Source: Clitopilus passeckerianus (lineage: Eukaryota; Basidiomycota; Agaricomycetes; Agaricales; Entolomataceae). Taken from it: DNA of 64,000 nucleotides. Both the position numbers and the translations under genes were made by a program. Within the stretch, counting starts at the first letter, position 1, and every line of letters begins with the position of its first letter. The stretch is taken from NCBI GenBank assembly GCA_944990035.1, contig CALYLX010000066.1:1116001-1180000 (forward strand). Direction: 5' to 3'. Below are positions 13,101-25,258 of this stretch, piece after piece. The notes below the pieces were generated by a model, which searched no databases, had not been told where the DNA came from, and worked only from the letters and a program-made list of their open reading frames with translations.

Positions 13101-14314
13101 ACTCTGAACATTTTGGGTGTCATTCATGTTAGTGGCGCTCCATCTCAACGCAACCAGGACTGACCTCTGGTGTAGAGTTACCTCGAACTCAAGAAAATGA
13201 AGCCCGCAGAGCGCAAGAAGGCGGTTAAACGTGTGGTGTTCTTTGCAGGAAAGGCTGCGCCTGCATGTACGTCTTTTCTCTTTAGTTCCCGCGGTGTTTT
13301 ACTCACATGGTCTACTAGACTACATTGCCAAACTAGTTCGCAGATCCCGTTGCTGAAGCATCTAACTCATCCTGATGATTTATTTCCTAGACCATCCGTC
13401 TCATTGTCAACGTCGCCAAAACCATCAACGGGGACCCCGACACCAAAGACTACCTTGAAGTCTTCTTCCTCCCTGATTATTCCGTCTCACTCGCCGAGGT
13501 GCTCATCCCCGCCTCCGATATCAGCCAACATATTTCGACTGCTGGCACAGAAGCTTCGGGTACTTCTAACATGAAGTTCTGCTTGAATGGCGGCCTTCTC
13601 TTGGGCACCGTTGGTAAGTGAACTATTCCGCTGCCTGGTAAATTACTAATGCAGTCTCCCAGATGGTGCCAACATTGAGATCGCAGAAGAAGTTGGCGAG
13701 AGCAATGTTTGTGAGTGTTGAGATTTATTATTGTCATTTAATATTGCCCAACGTCTCCTACTTAGTCTTCTTCGGGCATCTCACTCCGTAAGTTCCAACT
13801 TGTCAAGTATGGCCAGCTTTTTGATTGAAAACCCAACTTGTGCAGTGCCGTTGAGGACCTCCGCTACCAGCATCTGTATCATTCTATTCCAGTTGAAGAG
13901 AAATGCCCCGCTCTCGCCAACGTCTTGAACTCCATCTCGGCGGGTACTTTCGGTGGAGGAGAGGTCTATGAGCCGTGAGTCACTTCGAGTTCTAGCTACT
14001 TCAATGTCGCTGACGAGTTCTGCAGTCTCCTGAACACCATCAGGCAGGGCGATTACTACCTGATCACTGATGACTTCGACTCCTACCTGGGCGCTATTCG
14101 CATGGTCGAGGAAGCATACCGCGACAGAGATGAATGGATCAAGAAGTCTATTTCTACAACCGCCAAGGTACAGTACACTTGGTCCCTGTCGTAATACACC
14201 GTACTGACAACGTTGGAATAGATGGGCAAGTTCAGCTCTGATCGTGCCATCAACGAATACGCGGAAAGTTACTGGAACATCGAGGCTGTTTCTGTCAAGG
14301 AAACGAAGAAGTAA
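10174..14314 (+). CDS. GPH1: Glycogen phosphorylase (30 exons)
   Basis: Thirty exons join without any frameshift into 2,619 nt, or 872 residues, the normal size for the family. It releases glucose 1-phosphate from glycogen in the cytosol using pyridoxal phosphate (PLP). Family blocks in order: [60 protein letters not shown], and the PLP-lysine site [12 protein letters not shown] (Lys about residue 716) followed by [15 protein letters not shown]. Two exons are only 5 nt (11677-11681 and 12325-12329). Both are required to keep frame and restore conserved residues ([27 protein letters not shown]). Two donors are GTGGGT (after 10635 and 10787) and one is GTTGGT (after 11964). The N-terminus keeps the short basic stretch ([12 protein letters not shown]) where fungal phosphorylases carry regulatory phosphorylation; this site role is inferred. 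Confidence 0.95.
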
Positions 14315-14464
14315 AAGATTGGGATAACCCGACTTTCGTTGTAGAATGCATATGGTCGTGTACGGAAATCTGTAATTAAATGGACATTAAAGTTCGACGA
14401 GAAACTATGAGAAAACGTTTGAGTGCAGAGAGTATTCGGTATGCCGAGCTTTCATCTCAATGCC

Positions 14465-16162
14465 CTACAGCCGATTACGGGCGCAACGCTTACAGGCTCT
14501 AAGGGAGCAGTTCTGGCATGCCTGCAAAGAGAATTTGAGTTCGACACGGAATTATAGCAAACCTTCCGTACCATGATAAAAGCTGGCATGATATTTGAGC
14601 ACTCTTCGCATTGCGCTGGTCCACCCCGGCTCTTCCATCTATGATTAACGCAGTCATGGTGGTCTTGAAGGACATTGACCATAGCGTCCACGCGCTCTTG
14701 ATACGCTATCGGGTTGGCGGGGGCACCAGGACCCATATCTTGCCGAACGCGTTGCTGTGCGGTATAAACGATACGTTCTTCGTCCCATTGTGGGCAGGTG
14801 CAATTCTTCCACGTCTCAGCGCATACATAGCAAAATTGAGCACGGCATCGGCAGGTGATATGATAGCAGCCCTGGTTCAGTTCGATGATGGCTTTGCATT
14901 GTGGGCATGTCTGCCAATGCTCGGTCCGCGCGAGCTCCCTGACAGCTTGGGTGGCAACATTGTCGGAGCAGGAGTCCCAATGAGCAACCTGGCGACATTC
15001 GGGGCAGACGAGGGTGCGGCATCCGGTACAGAGGATATTCCTCTCGGCACCTTCACTGGAGCCAAGGAAACGGGAACAGGCAGAAGTGGGGCAGTATATG
15101 CGACTCTCAGCAGGAACGTCGAGTTCACGCCGTTTGGCATCGAATGTTCTGCGAAGCTGAGCGTTGAGCATGGATACGAGGTCTTCGTAATTGAATGGGC
15201 GATGACAGCAACGTGGTGGGTAAAGGGTTTCATCTCTCGTGCATGCTTCTATGAGGGAAACTGTACAGTCCGTGCAGTAGTCATGACCGCAGCTGTTGTG
15301 TAGGCGAGGGCCACGGATGAGGTCCCCGCATATGATGCACTGGGCTCTGGAGTTCAGGGGTTAAGCAAAGGCAAAGAAGGCTGGTAAACAAAACACGGAC
15401 CTGGTTTGCTTGAGGGCAGAGATGGACGGCTCTTTCCCTTTAGTTGAGACATCGATGTGCCTAACGGGGGGAGAGTTAGGGTAATGCGGGAAAACCCATG
15501 GATAAACCTCACGTTTTGCGGACGGAATCCGTAATCTCGTGGATGGCCTTTTCTTGGTCTGCCTGACCATTTCTCGAGCCTGAACTACTCGGACCAGCCA
15601 TGGCAGAACTTCCTTGCAAGGGCTGTTTGAACGCAACTTGGCGTTCAGCAATAGGCGTAGAACTGGAAGTGAGTTTGCACCAGCCGTAGTCGAAGAGTGC
15701 GGCATATGAAATAACCTACTTTGGCCGTTCGACCAATGGCTCGAAGAAATCTTTTCTGTCCATCAACCGCTGGGCTTGAGAAGGTGCCGGCATAGGGAGA
15801 CCTCTGGATAACGCTAGGGCAGCTTCATGATCGTCCAAAGCGGCCTGCTCCATAGTAGACAACACGTTGAGGTGCGCACTATCCGACTCGACCGCATTTC
15901 TGATGCTTTGAGCAAGGAGATGGTCGTCGATGGTTCGAATGATGCCTTCCCAGTACTCGCACTGGACTTTGAATGCTACTTCCTCATCGGAAAGAGGTAA
16001 GTCATCACGGGCCTTGCCTTTTCGCCTGCCAGTGACACCAGTGATGTCTTCGAGTGTTAACTGAGCAATCAGTCTGGAGGTTTCAAGATCAAGAAAATCG
16101 ATTCCGTCGGTGGGCAATACAGGCGGATGTGCTCCAACCATAACCTGGCTAGAGGAAGCCAT
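14465..16162 (-). CDS. RBR (RING1-IBR-RING2) E3 ubiquitin ligase, copy 1
   Basis: Five exons (15720-16162, 15513-15662, 15401-15460, 14572-15346, 14521-14465) sum to 1,485 nt, or 494 residues. The N-terminus has the family block LETSRLIAQLTLEDI. RING1 (CIICGDLIRG...CGHDYCTDC) begins near residue 220, then an IBR (CTGCRTLVCPECRQVAH), then RING2 near 365-400 (CPQCKAIIELNQGCYHITC), where the Cys after QG is the expected thioester cysteine. The last exon adds a Cys-rich tail ACQNCSLRACKRCARNRL, a pattern common at the end of fungal RBR proteins. RBR ligases accept ubiquitin from an E2 onto RING2 before passing it to substrate. Nearest relatives are copies 2 and 3 next door, suggesting tandem duplication. 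An upstream in-frame extension to 16276 exists but has no conserved residues, so I chose 16162. Confidence 0.88.
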
Positions 16163-16536
16163 GATGATGGTTGGAAACAAGGAGCGAAGAATGGTTTTGG
16201 GGGAGATTATATATGGTTGATGCCCGAAGAATTCTGATGGAATGGTGGGATAAGGTTTGCACGAGGCCTGAGGCACCTGCCGATTTAAATATGGCGCCGC
16301 AGAGAGCTGAGTTCTTCCATGGTGAACTTCCGAGCTTGGCAGAGGATGTATTTAAGGTAGTAAAACACGGCGAGAAAGACGCCAGGAAGAGTCTAGCTGG
16401 AGCACAATCTGATTATTGTAGCACAGGAACAGGCGGGGGACGTGTCATGGTTACATGAGGAAGGTATCACGACCGTAGCAGCATACTATCGCCCCGTGTC
16501 CCTATTGCGTTCAAGAATCACTGGATCCGGAAGTAG

Positions 16537-17891
16537 TTATACTCGATTGAACCCGCACTGGCCACACACCATTGTCCTGCACCGATGGCACGTCTATCCA
16601 CATCCGTTTTGTCAGCATTGGTCCAGACGCTAGAATCAAGTACACTCACGTAAATGTACCAAGGCATGAACCTATGGCAGTTCTCACAACGAGAGGGCAC
16701 TTCCCTTCGTGCCCATTCATGAACCTCGCAATGGTAGTTATCTCGCAGGATTTCAACCATTTGCCTGACTCCGTATTGACGAACGGTATCATTCATCCGT
16801 AGTTGAGGCCCAACTTCAGCCTGTACACGCTGCTCTGCAGCATAGATGGTACCAGCTTCGTCCCACTGGGGACAGGCGCAGTTCTTCCATGGGACACCAC
16901 AAAGGTAGCAAAATTCCACTCTGCACCGACATGTGATGTGGTAGCATCCTTGATTGAGTTCGACGATAGCATTGCATCGGTGGCAGGTTTGCCAGCGTTC
17001 GTTTCGTGCCAGGTTTCGAACTTCCTGTGTTGCTTGATCCTCTGGGCAAGGACCCGGATGGGCCACTTGTCGGCACCGAACACATGCAAGCGTCTTGCAC
17101 GCCTGACGTCGGACGGCACCTCTGGCACTCGTCGAAGAACCGAGGAAACAAGAGCAAGTTGGACCGGGACAATATAGTCTATGGTCGGGTGAAACCTCGT
17201 ACTTCCGACGCTTTATGTTGAAAGCCATATGGGTCTCTATGGTCAAAAAAGGTATAGCGCGTTGAAGTCAAAGGGATCGCTGCAACAGCGGGGTGGGTAG
17301 AGGGTCTCGTCACGGACACATCCCTCAACAAGCGAAGCGGTGCAGTCGGGACAATACTTGTGCTTGCAAGTGTTCTGGTAGCGGTCGCCTTGCATTACTT
17401 CCGTACAGGCAATACATCTGCAAGACGGTGGTCAGCATCTTATATAGGTATAGGAAGCTGCCACATCACGAACCTGTATCGTTTGTTGGAGCGTCGTGTT
17501 GTTCCATTTGTTGGTTTGGCAGAGCCACCTGCGCTAGTACTGGGGCCAGCGATATGTGGTTCTTCTGGGATACGGCTGTGTGCCATCAGCAAACGCTGCC
17601 TTCGGCAAAATCCACGAAAGTACACACTGCATAGGCTCTGCAACAGGAGATGGGGGCGTCTGTTGACCGTCTCTTGGTGCACCACCCTCTCGTTCAGCCA
17701 AACTTGAAGTCGCCTGTGTTAAACGATGTTCGTCGATTGTAACAAGGAAGCTCTCCCAGTATTCCTTCTTTGAGGCAATAGCGGCCGCGGACAGGATCAT
17801 CGTCGGTATTGTTGCCGTTGAACTGCGCAAGGTCCTCCAATGCCAACTGTGCGATCAGCCTTGGCATTGCTAGATCGTCGGCATCTGACAT
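16537..17891 (-). pseudogene. RBR E3 ligase copy 2, frameshifted
   Basis: Aligned to copies 1 and 3, every section is present: MPRLIAQLALEDLAQ at the N-terminus, KKEYWESFLVTIDEHRL, RING1 (CIACTEVMQGDRYQNTCKHK), RING2 (CHRCNAIVELNQGCYHITC), and a separate last exon (TCHRCRTMVCGQCGFNRV) ending at 16537. Two breaks are visible. The frame changes within GCGGCCGCGG near 17781-17790, and again at an A6 run (17245-17250, T6 on the coding strand) between the RING1 exon and the KRRKYEV block. No GT...AG intron explains either. The gene would be intact except for these 1-nt shifts, so it is young as a pseudogene. Sequencing error at short runs is the alternative. Confidence 0.7.
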
Positions 17892-18346
17892 GATTGGGTT
17901 GGATGTAGTTACCAGTAAATCAAGACACGATATTCGGAAGCAAATCGAGCTAAGGAAAAACAGTATGAGCATTGGTGAGGCATATAGTCAAGATTGTAAA
18001 CCTACTGCTGGCTTGAAGGGCAAGAGGAAGAATGGCGTTATCTGGGAGAAGAACGAATGGGAAGCAATATAAAGAAGCTCGTGATCAGGCCTGCTGTCAA
18101 GGCACTCGGGGGCGAATACTAAATGGCTGATGAAAGTAGGGAAGATAACAAGATAGGAAAGTGCAGGCTAAGGTACGAAGAACGAATTACTTTGAATGGT
18201 ATAGTAACAAAGGGTCACTCAGTAAGCGAAAGGCGAAACATCTATGAGATACCAAAAAAGAAGAACACATTGAAAGGAGAATATGCATAGGATTTCTATA
18301 TGCGTCTAGTTTTCAAGTACCAGGTATGTTGACGGTATTGAAGAGC
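17892..18346. other. Intergenic between RBR copies 2 and 3
   Basis: Presumed 5' region of RBR copy 2 and 3' region of copy 3 (both minus strand). No gene or repeat recognised. Confidence 0.5.
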
Positions 18347-19790
18347 CTAGGCGACGCGATTAAATCGACATCGGCCACATACTCTCGTTCCACAGTTCCG
18401 GCAAACCTATAGCATATGCTCATCAGCAACGATCTCAAGAACCGGGAAAAAGCTGACTTACGTAGCTGTAAACTGGCTCATGCGCTTGGCACATCTCGCA
18501 GTTCGAAGGACCGTTGAACTGGTTCCATATATGCTCCGCACAATTAACGCCATTCCTCAACACCTGAACCGCAATCCTGACCCTCTCTTCCCTCAGTGCG
18601 AAATTGACCTGCCTCCTTGGCCCAACCTCCGCCTGCACTCGCTCTTGCGCAGCATACACGAGCCGACCCTCGTCCCACTGAGGACAGGTGCAATTCTTCC
18701 ACCGCACACCACAGAGGTAGCAGAACTCAGCTCGGCACCGACAGGTGATGTGGAAACACCCCTGATTGAGCTCGACGATGGCGTTGCAAAGGTGACACGT
18801 CTGCCAGCCTTGGGTCCTGGCCATCTCCCGTACTGCAAGGGTTTCTCTGTCGTTTGGGCAGGGATAGACCTCATGTGCGACCTGCCAGCAGAGGGAACAT
18901 GTGGCGGTTCGGCATCCCTTGCATCGGATTACACCCCTGTCGGCGGTGGCTGAAGAACCGAGGAATCGGGAGCAAGTGGGAGTTGGGCAGTAGACACGGC
19001 GATCTGCTGGGGTATCGTATTCTCGGCGTTTGAGGGTGAACCTGGATTGGAGATCTTCGTTGAGCAGAGAACGGAAGTCGTCTATAATGAATGGTTGGTT
19101 GCAACAGCGCGGTGGATATAAGGTTTCGTCGTGTATACAGGCCCCGATGAGAGTTGTGATGCAATTGGAACAGTAGAGGTGGTTGCAGGAATTCTTGTAG
19201 TGGGGCCCTTGGATGGGGTCTGTGCAAGCGATACATCTGTTGTTTTGAAGACTTGGTCAGTAAGAGAATGAAGGAGACAGGATAGTGACAAACCTATCCC
19301 TTTCTACCTGGACCTGGACATTCGTGCTACGACTGGGGCCAGCAACGGGTTGTTCCGTTGGGGGACTGCATATAACTACCATTCAGACAGCTGAAAGGTC
19401 TTTGGACAATGTTACATACCTTGGAGGCCCTCCAAAGGTGAAGAAAAAGCGGGTAGGCGCTTGCTCGCCGCCTTGAGGTAATTCGAGGGGTACATCCTCG
19501 GCAGCAAAAACAACCGCATTATCCGTAGGATTGTTCTCAGCGAGAACACAAGGCGCGTTTTCGGATACATCCTCTAGGTTCTCTCTGGGCTGGGCACGTA
19601 GATGTTCATCAATGGTCCTCAAGAATCCTTCCCAGTGTTCTCGTTGAGATTCAATGTCTGCAGCTCGGAATGGATCCCGCCCAAGCTGGTGGTCCAGACG
19701 TTCCAAGTCCTCTAGAGCCAGCTGCGCTATCAACCTTGAAGTTTCAAGGTCCTCCGCATCTCCGATAGGTAGCGTTTCAATTGAAGCCAT
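18347..19790 (-). CDS. RBR E3 ubiquitin ligase, copy 3
   Basis: Four exons (19420-19790, 19294-19365, 18462-19236, 18406-18347) sum to 1,278 nt, or 425 residues, with no frameshift. Blocks: DLETSRLIAQLALEDLERLD at the N-terminus; RING1 from about residue 149 (CIACTDPIQGPHYKNSCNHL, then CSNC and PPRCCNQPF); IBR (CKGCRTATCSLCWQVAH); RING2 (CHLCNAIVELNQGCFHITC, then FCYLCG and CTC); and a last exon VCRNCGTRVCGRCRFNRVA. The main exon is 775 nt, exactly as in copy 1, and intron positions match, so the two are recent duplicates. The expected catalytic Cys in QGC is present. A further ATG at 19841 would add 17 residues with no conservation. Confidence 0.88.
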
Positions 19791-20554
19791 AGTGCTCAAA
19801 GATCGCCGTTCGAAAGAACGTTTGATTTCGTCCAGTGACAATATCGGCTGAAAATGACTCGTGAGCGCCGCATATAGGCACGATTCCTAAGCACATACCT
19901 AATTGGATTCGATTGCGGCTTGATAGGAGAACTATCATCGTGGCAGGAAGAATGTAACGGGGTTGAAGAACCCGTGATCCCCTTAGAGGCCGAGAATCCA
20001 TGGAAAGACCATCGCTGGGAGTTACGTATCCGTAGATTGGCGCTGTCTCCTAACTGATTCCCTCACGTTGTGCGGTAGCTGATTTACGACGTTGTCCTGT
20101 ATGTCGACTGTATGCACATTGGCATGCACGAGTAAAAGAGGCAGGAGACAAAATCCATATGCTGAAACTTTCCCACGGTTCGGCTCTGATCGGTCCGTTC
20201 AATGTTGAACAGATATTTGATCATGAACGGGATTGGACAGTTGAACTTTCAATGTTCAGTGGGATGTAAGGCTGTCAAAATCTACCAATATACATGCAAT
20301 AAAAGACTGCGCCGTTGGGGAGTCTCGACGCGAGTGAAGCTGCCTTGAACCATTAATTACAACCCATGAAATTTCCAATTACAATATTCGTGTAGAGAAA
20401 CAGTACGGAGGGTAGGAAAACATGTGGCAATTTCAAGATCATCTACTCATCGCGAATGAATAAGCCTTTTTTCTACTACACATTGTTTTGTATCTGAATT
20501 CTGACCGTGCTCAAGCATATCCTAACCCCCGCATGATATGCACGAAGGCTAACT
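19791..20554. other. Intergenic between divergent RBR copy 3 and F-box copy 2
   Basis: No gene seen. It contains the perfect inverted repeat GTTCAA-TG-TTGAAC near 20200 and related GTTCA-type half-sites in the following 60 bp. These could be regulatory, but nothing else supports that. Confidence 0.4.
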
Positions 20555-22735
20555 ATGCGGTTTGGAATGGACCATTCGTCAGATACCCACCGTTTGCCAA
20601 ACGAGCTTGGCTCAACAGCTGGGCGTGATCGATCGATCAACTATAAGCGGAGACGGAAGCACCCAAACTTAGTTCGATTCCTCGCCGTTTGTCACCTTGG
20701 TTCAACCCCGATGAGTAGTATCCTCGACGACCACTTCGATATGCAGAAAAGTGACGGCACAAGCCTCGTGTTCGACTATCTTATTCAGACGCTTGCTCCC
20801 CCTCGCCCAGGGGCGAATATATTCGATCGACAGGGACTCCTTGCTATATCACTATACTTGAACTCGAGTGCCTTGCATAAGTACTCACAGATTCACCTTG
20901 TCATTCTAAGAGGCACTGATGACAGCTCCCTCGGCAACCTAGTGAGCTTCAAGTTTATTCTGAGCTGTTAGCATACCTTAACTCAATTGAATCTCCACTA
21001 CAGGTGATCACGGAGAGTAGGTATCCACAGTCGCGACCCAAAGACGATCAACCTATCGTGTCATACAGGACCGTCCTGTCGCGCTGTAGACGCCGCCGAC
21101 CTACCCCAACGGATGCGCTCACAGTACCCTTCTCTGTCACCGAATTGTGGATTAATACTATGAACTATAAACCGCTCACATCCAGGCAAATATTGTCCGG
21201 GAAATGGACGTTGCCTTCGATCGCACATATCCTATTGACCCCTCCACTCACAGCACCCTGATCTACCTGGAATCCTCGATCCGCGCCAATGTACCGTTGA
21301 ACAACAATCTGACTTACTCTGCTGCCTTCCTGTGCACTTACAGAGCTGTCACAAACCCACGATCTAGATCTATCTCTAATCCAGGGCTGCGATTTTCCAC
21401 TCGGATCCTCCGAGAGATTGTCACTTGGTTGAGGAGCGACAACTCCATTGGCGAAAAGATCTAATGGTACTCGGATTGACTTGCAAAGCATGGGCGAATG
21501 TTCTAGATTGGTTTTTCCAAATCCACTGCGAGACGTGCCCCGAGAAGTATTTTCCTAACACCCAAATCAGGCGCGAACACCAGGATCGCCCCACACTCAC
21601 ACAGAAAGTGCATTCCTTGCAGCATTGGCGCCAGGATAGAGCCCTACTAGTGCGTCAGTTCGCCATCACCAATTATTGTGACTGCGATAGATCGAGTCTA
21701 CAAAACGATCCTCTAACCCTTTACACTTCGATCACATCCCTTCTGCGACTAGCAAGCTTGCTCAGAGTGCTATGGATACCTCATTCCCTAGGAATCTTTG
21801 ATCATCAAGGAATCCTTGAAGCAATCGGGGGTCTCAGAGAAGTCGAAGTATTTCAAGTTGTGGAACTTACAGAATATTATGGATTACTGCCAAAGACGTA
21901 CTATGTCCGTCTGCACAATGTCTTAAGTTCTATTAGCCAGTGGGTGGAACTGACCAAGTTCGAGTGGCATGGGCAAAGGTACGTGACGTGTGATACGTCT
22001 CATAGACCGACAGCCGCTAAAGCGGTTCAACAGGATATATGAGCGGTACGATAGTCAAAGGTACGGTGACACCCTTACACTGGCATCCCAGGTCACGACA
22101 GTGTGCTAAATACATTGAGAATGACGTCAGATATCTCCCTTAGTTTTCTGCAGGCTACAGCAAGCCTTCAGTCTGGAGAAACTTTCTCTCAACACCGAGT
22201 TCTTGGCAAGCAAACAATTTCTTTCCTTCTTCGACGTCCCAACCCCTAGGCTGAAGCACCTCACCCTTGAGAGTGTACACGGAATTGCCAACAAGGACCT
22301 TCAGTCTGCCCTAGTAGTGGCCTCTTCCACCCTTGCGAAAATCGATTTCAAGAAATGTAGATTTTTGAAAGAGCCAGGAGAAACGCACGCCTTGGATGCC
22401 GCAATACACCTCCTGAATGCATTGGAATCCATCGAGATCGACAGTTGGAATGCCAGTTGGCTCTTAATTGCGAAAAAGCAAAAGCAATTCACCTTACAAC
22501 CTCCGCGGTTGATGATCAAACAGATTTCGGATCCAACTTCTTTAGAAAAATCCCAGATGCGCTTCGGGCATCTGAGGGGGCATGGAGAGGGTTAGGGATG
22601 ATGAGCCGCCTACCCGACACTGAGTTGGCCGAGAACAGTGCTCAGATGCAAAATATAGGTTCCAGGGTGAAGGAAATTCGATCTGTTGCCATGAAGCTTG
22701 GTATAGAGTTCGGAATGGACTCGATGGAGTGGTAA
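20555..22735 (+). pseudogene. F-box-like protein, frameshifted copy 2
   Basis: The full length aligns with the copy at 49.3-51.4 kb: SSALHKYSQIHLVILRGTDD, SYRTVLSR, AFDRTYPIDPSTHSTLIYLE, the F-box-like stretch (ILREIV...HWRKDLMVLGLTCKAWANVL), YYVRLHNVLSSISQWVEL, then LRR-type exons ending EIRSVAMKLGIEFG. Three 1-nt frame breaks are visible with no intron to explain them: near 21205 (GGGAAATGGACG), near 21428 (ACTTGGTTGAGG) and at an A5 run near 22545. Introns at 20950-21003 and after about 21977 look normal. F-box proteins are substrate receptors of SCF ubiquitin ligases; this copy can give only fragments unless the shifts are assembly errors. Confidence 0.75.
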
Positions 22736-23042
22736 AGGAAGAACTTACAAACCAGGGGGCTTACTGAAGGTGATGACCCAAAGTAGAGAAGCGACTACAC
22801 CAAGACGATCACGCAGACCAAGGGTGGCCACCTTCACTCCGTAGTTACGAAGCGAGTCACGAAAGCTATAAGAATGCACTGCTGAGAGCTCGATATGCAG
22901 GCCTTTGAAAATGATTAATGAGCTCCCGGAGGTTGTGTTTCTGCGATAAGAACGCAAATGTTCGCGGTGACGTATGTATGCTCGGATGGTTTTGAACAAG
23001 TGCAGATTTTTCTACGTAAGCGATTACATTTACTATTGTCGA
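22736..23042. other. Short gap between convergent genes
   Basis: Lies between the 3' ends of F-box copy 2 (plus) and RBR copy 4 (minus). A minus-strand open frame at 22745-22999 has no match. No repeat seen. Confidence 0.4.
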
Positions 23043-24919
23043 TCAACACGTACATGTCTTCCACTTAGCCCCACATAAATAACAAAACTCCAATGTACAA
23101 CGACAGACCATATGATGACACCCTCCTGTTGTTTCCACATATGTCTTGCAATGAGGGCACAGCTGCCATTTCTTCGTCTCCGCAAGATGTTTCAAAGCAT
23201 GGGCGCCCGTACTGTTGTCACAAGTTTCTTCCGGATGAGCGTACTGTTTGCATTTGGGGCAAACTAGCGTTCCGCACGTTGAACATTTTATGTCGGCAGC
23301 GCTTCTTTCTGATGACCCAAGGAAAGCTGAACAAGTCGGAACAGGACAGAAGACACGGAAGCTGGCTGGTACTGCGTATTCGACCTGCTTCTGAGTCAAC
23401 GTCGATTCAAGTTTTCGTGTAAGGAATGGGCTAAGGGTATCGGCTGGAATTGCTTGGTTGCAACATTTCGGTGGGAACAGAGATTCGTCCGTCGTAGCCG
23501 TGTTGACGTTATCCTGGACACAATCGACACAATGGTCGTGTCCGCAGGGTGCTTTGAGTGTCGGCTCTCCCACAACAAGATCTCCGCAGACAAAGCATAA
23601 TATTGTCGGAAACCCATTCTGAACGCCGTGCAATGTGACGGGATCGGCAGGGCTTTGTGGCCGACTGGCCGCTGGGCTGAAGTCTGGGGTGTCGTTGCTG
23701 ATTGAAGGCATAGCAGACAGGCTGCTGAGTGGACTGGGTGAGGCCATGGTAGGCGACATCTGCAAGCTTGCTGCTGGGCTGGGAATAAGCGATCCGCTTC
23801 GGGTTGGGGTCGAATGGGTAGGACTATGGATAACAGGGGTAGTAAAGGCCCTGGAGTGAGAACTAGGACTAAGTGGTATTGGGAGGGACCCCGATTGTGG
23901 GCTCGGTGGGTCGATAGCTTGGTTGAAATTGAATGCGGAGCTGCTGAACAGATCCCATGGAAGCATCGGTGGTTCACTGGGGCTGTAGGGTAGCTACTTA
24001 GCCGCATATATGCGCCCAACTAAGCCTCGACTGACCTCTTTAGTATCTTGATATTCTCATCTGTGATCATATTGTCTTGGCGGTTCGTAAGAAGAGGTAC
24101 GGGATGTTGAGAAGGATTTCTGTGTTATCAGAGAGTAAGTCCACGTCTTGCAGGCAGAACAAGCGACGCTTACTGAATTCTGAAATTGACTACTTGATCT
24201 TCGTTTCGTGGCTTCTCGGCAAATGGGTTATCTGCCTGCACACTGGAGGGACCAGGTCGGCCGACATTGATGTCATATCGAAGGTTCGCTCGTCTGCTTT
24301 CTGCAGGTGCATAATCCCACACAATCAAATCTTCTGGCTCATCCAGGGTGGTTGTATCCTGAGCATCTTCTTCCTCAATCAGAGGAAAGCTATTACGCGC
24401 TTTAACGTTGTCGTTGACCCTGTCGTACCCGTTAGAATCAAGAACATTCCCTTCTGAGCTATGAACGAGAACTAACCTCTGACGATCGTCAAAGTCGTTG
24501 CTGGTACCAGGTTTTGGTGCATCGGCATTAAAGGAGCATGCAGGCAGTCCAGCTTTGATAGCGAAAGCCAGACTGGCTCTGCTGCGAGCGAAATCCCCTG
24601 CATGGCAAGCAAAGGGGTCTGAATCCAGGTTGCTTGCATAGTTGAAGTCTTCCATCGTGTCCAATGCATCTTGCAGGAACTCTAACTGAAGCCTGACCGC
24701 CATTTCTTCGTCATCGAGCATTTCTGCGTCTGGATCCTGCCGGCGCTTTCCCTTGAGTTGATCATTGTTCAGGATGTCGGTGAGTGATCGTTCGGCGTTG
24801 ACAAGCGAGGCAGCGTTTTCAGCATCATCTGCGAAGACAGTGCGCTTGCCAACTACAACAGAGGAAGTTGCAGTAGCCATGGTATCAAAAGAAGATGAAC
24901 GGCGTCCGAGACTGGCCAT
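23043..24919 (-). CDS. RBR E3 ubiquitin ligase, copy 4, ends just after RING2
   Basis: An N-terminal exon (from ATG 24919, MASLGRRSSSFDTMATATSS) with an acidic helix-rich region (DDEEMAVRLQLEFLQDALDT) ends near 24170. Small exon(s) follow, then a long exon from about 23975. The long exon has a Ser/Pro-rich linker, RING1 (CFVCGDLVVGEPTLKAPCGH...CVDC, PPKCCNQAI), an IBR (CSTCGTLVCPKCKQYAHPEETC) and RING2 (CPHCKTYVETTGGCHHMVC...FCYLCG...CTC), with the expected catalytic Cys in GGC. It stops right after CTC, whereas copies 1 and 3 continue about 100 residues to a Cys-rich tail. It is clearly more distant from copies 1-3 than they are from each other. The exons between 23975 and 24170 are not resolved. 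It shares a 340-bp upstream region with SPC25. Confidence 0.75.
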
Positions 24920-25258
24920 TATCGGGAATCTGGCTTCCCCTTGACCAAAATGAGCGGTTGGCACATGATCATGACATGGGCGCCTATTGCCTCGTGGTGT
25001 TCATTTGAAGCAGGTGGCGGGCCTTCGAGGTTTCTTCGTAGAAAGTAGTAGTATGGAAGGCCTCAAATAGTATAAACTTGGTGCTAGACGTCGCACTTGA
25101 CGATGAGCAGTCCTCGGAACGTGCTCCCGCCGGAGATCGGATTGAGAACCAGAAAGCTTTCGCCAAGCAGGAACAAACATAGACACGCTACCACGTGACA
25201 CGATTCTGAACACGTCTGGAACGGTCAACGCGACTTGACACCTTGACCAACGACCACC
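24920..25258. promoter_or_regulatory. Shared upstream region of RBR copy 4 and SPC25
   Basis: The two genes diverge from this 339-bp stretch, so both promoters must lie in or near it. This is inferred from gene order only; no factor site was identified. Confidence 0.5.

Noticed and set aside
14611..15303. Long plus-strand open frame opposite RBR copy 1
   Set aside because: It is the complement of a conserved zinc-finger exon and shows no family pattern of its own.
16537..22735. All frameshifts treated as sequencing error
   Set aside because: GPH1, CLA4, CNOT11, VPS36 and the transposase together give over 13 kb of exon sequence without a needed correction, so a general error rate cannot explain clustered breaks in duplicated families. 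Single sites could still be errors.
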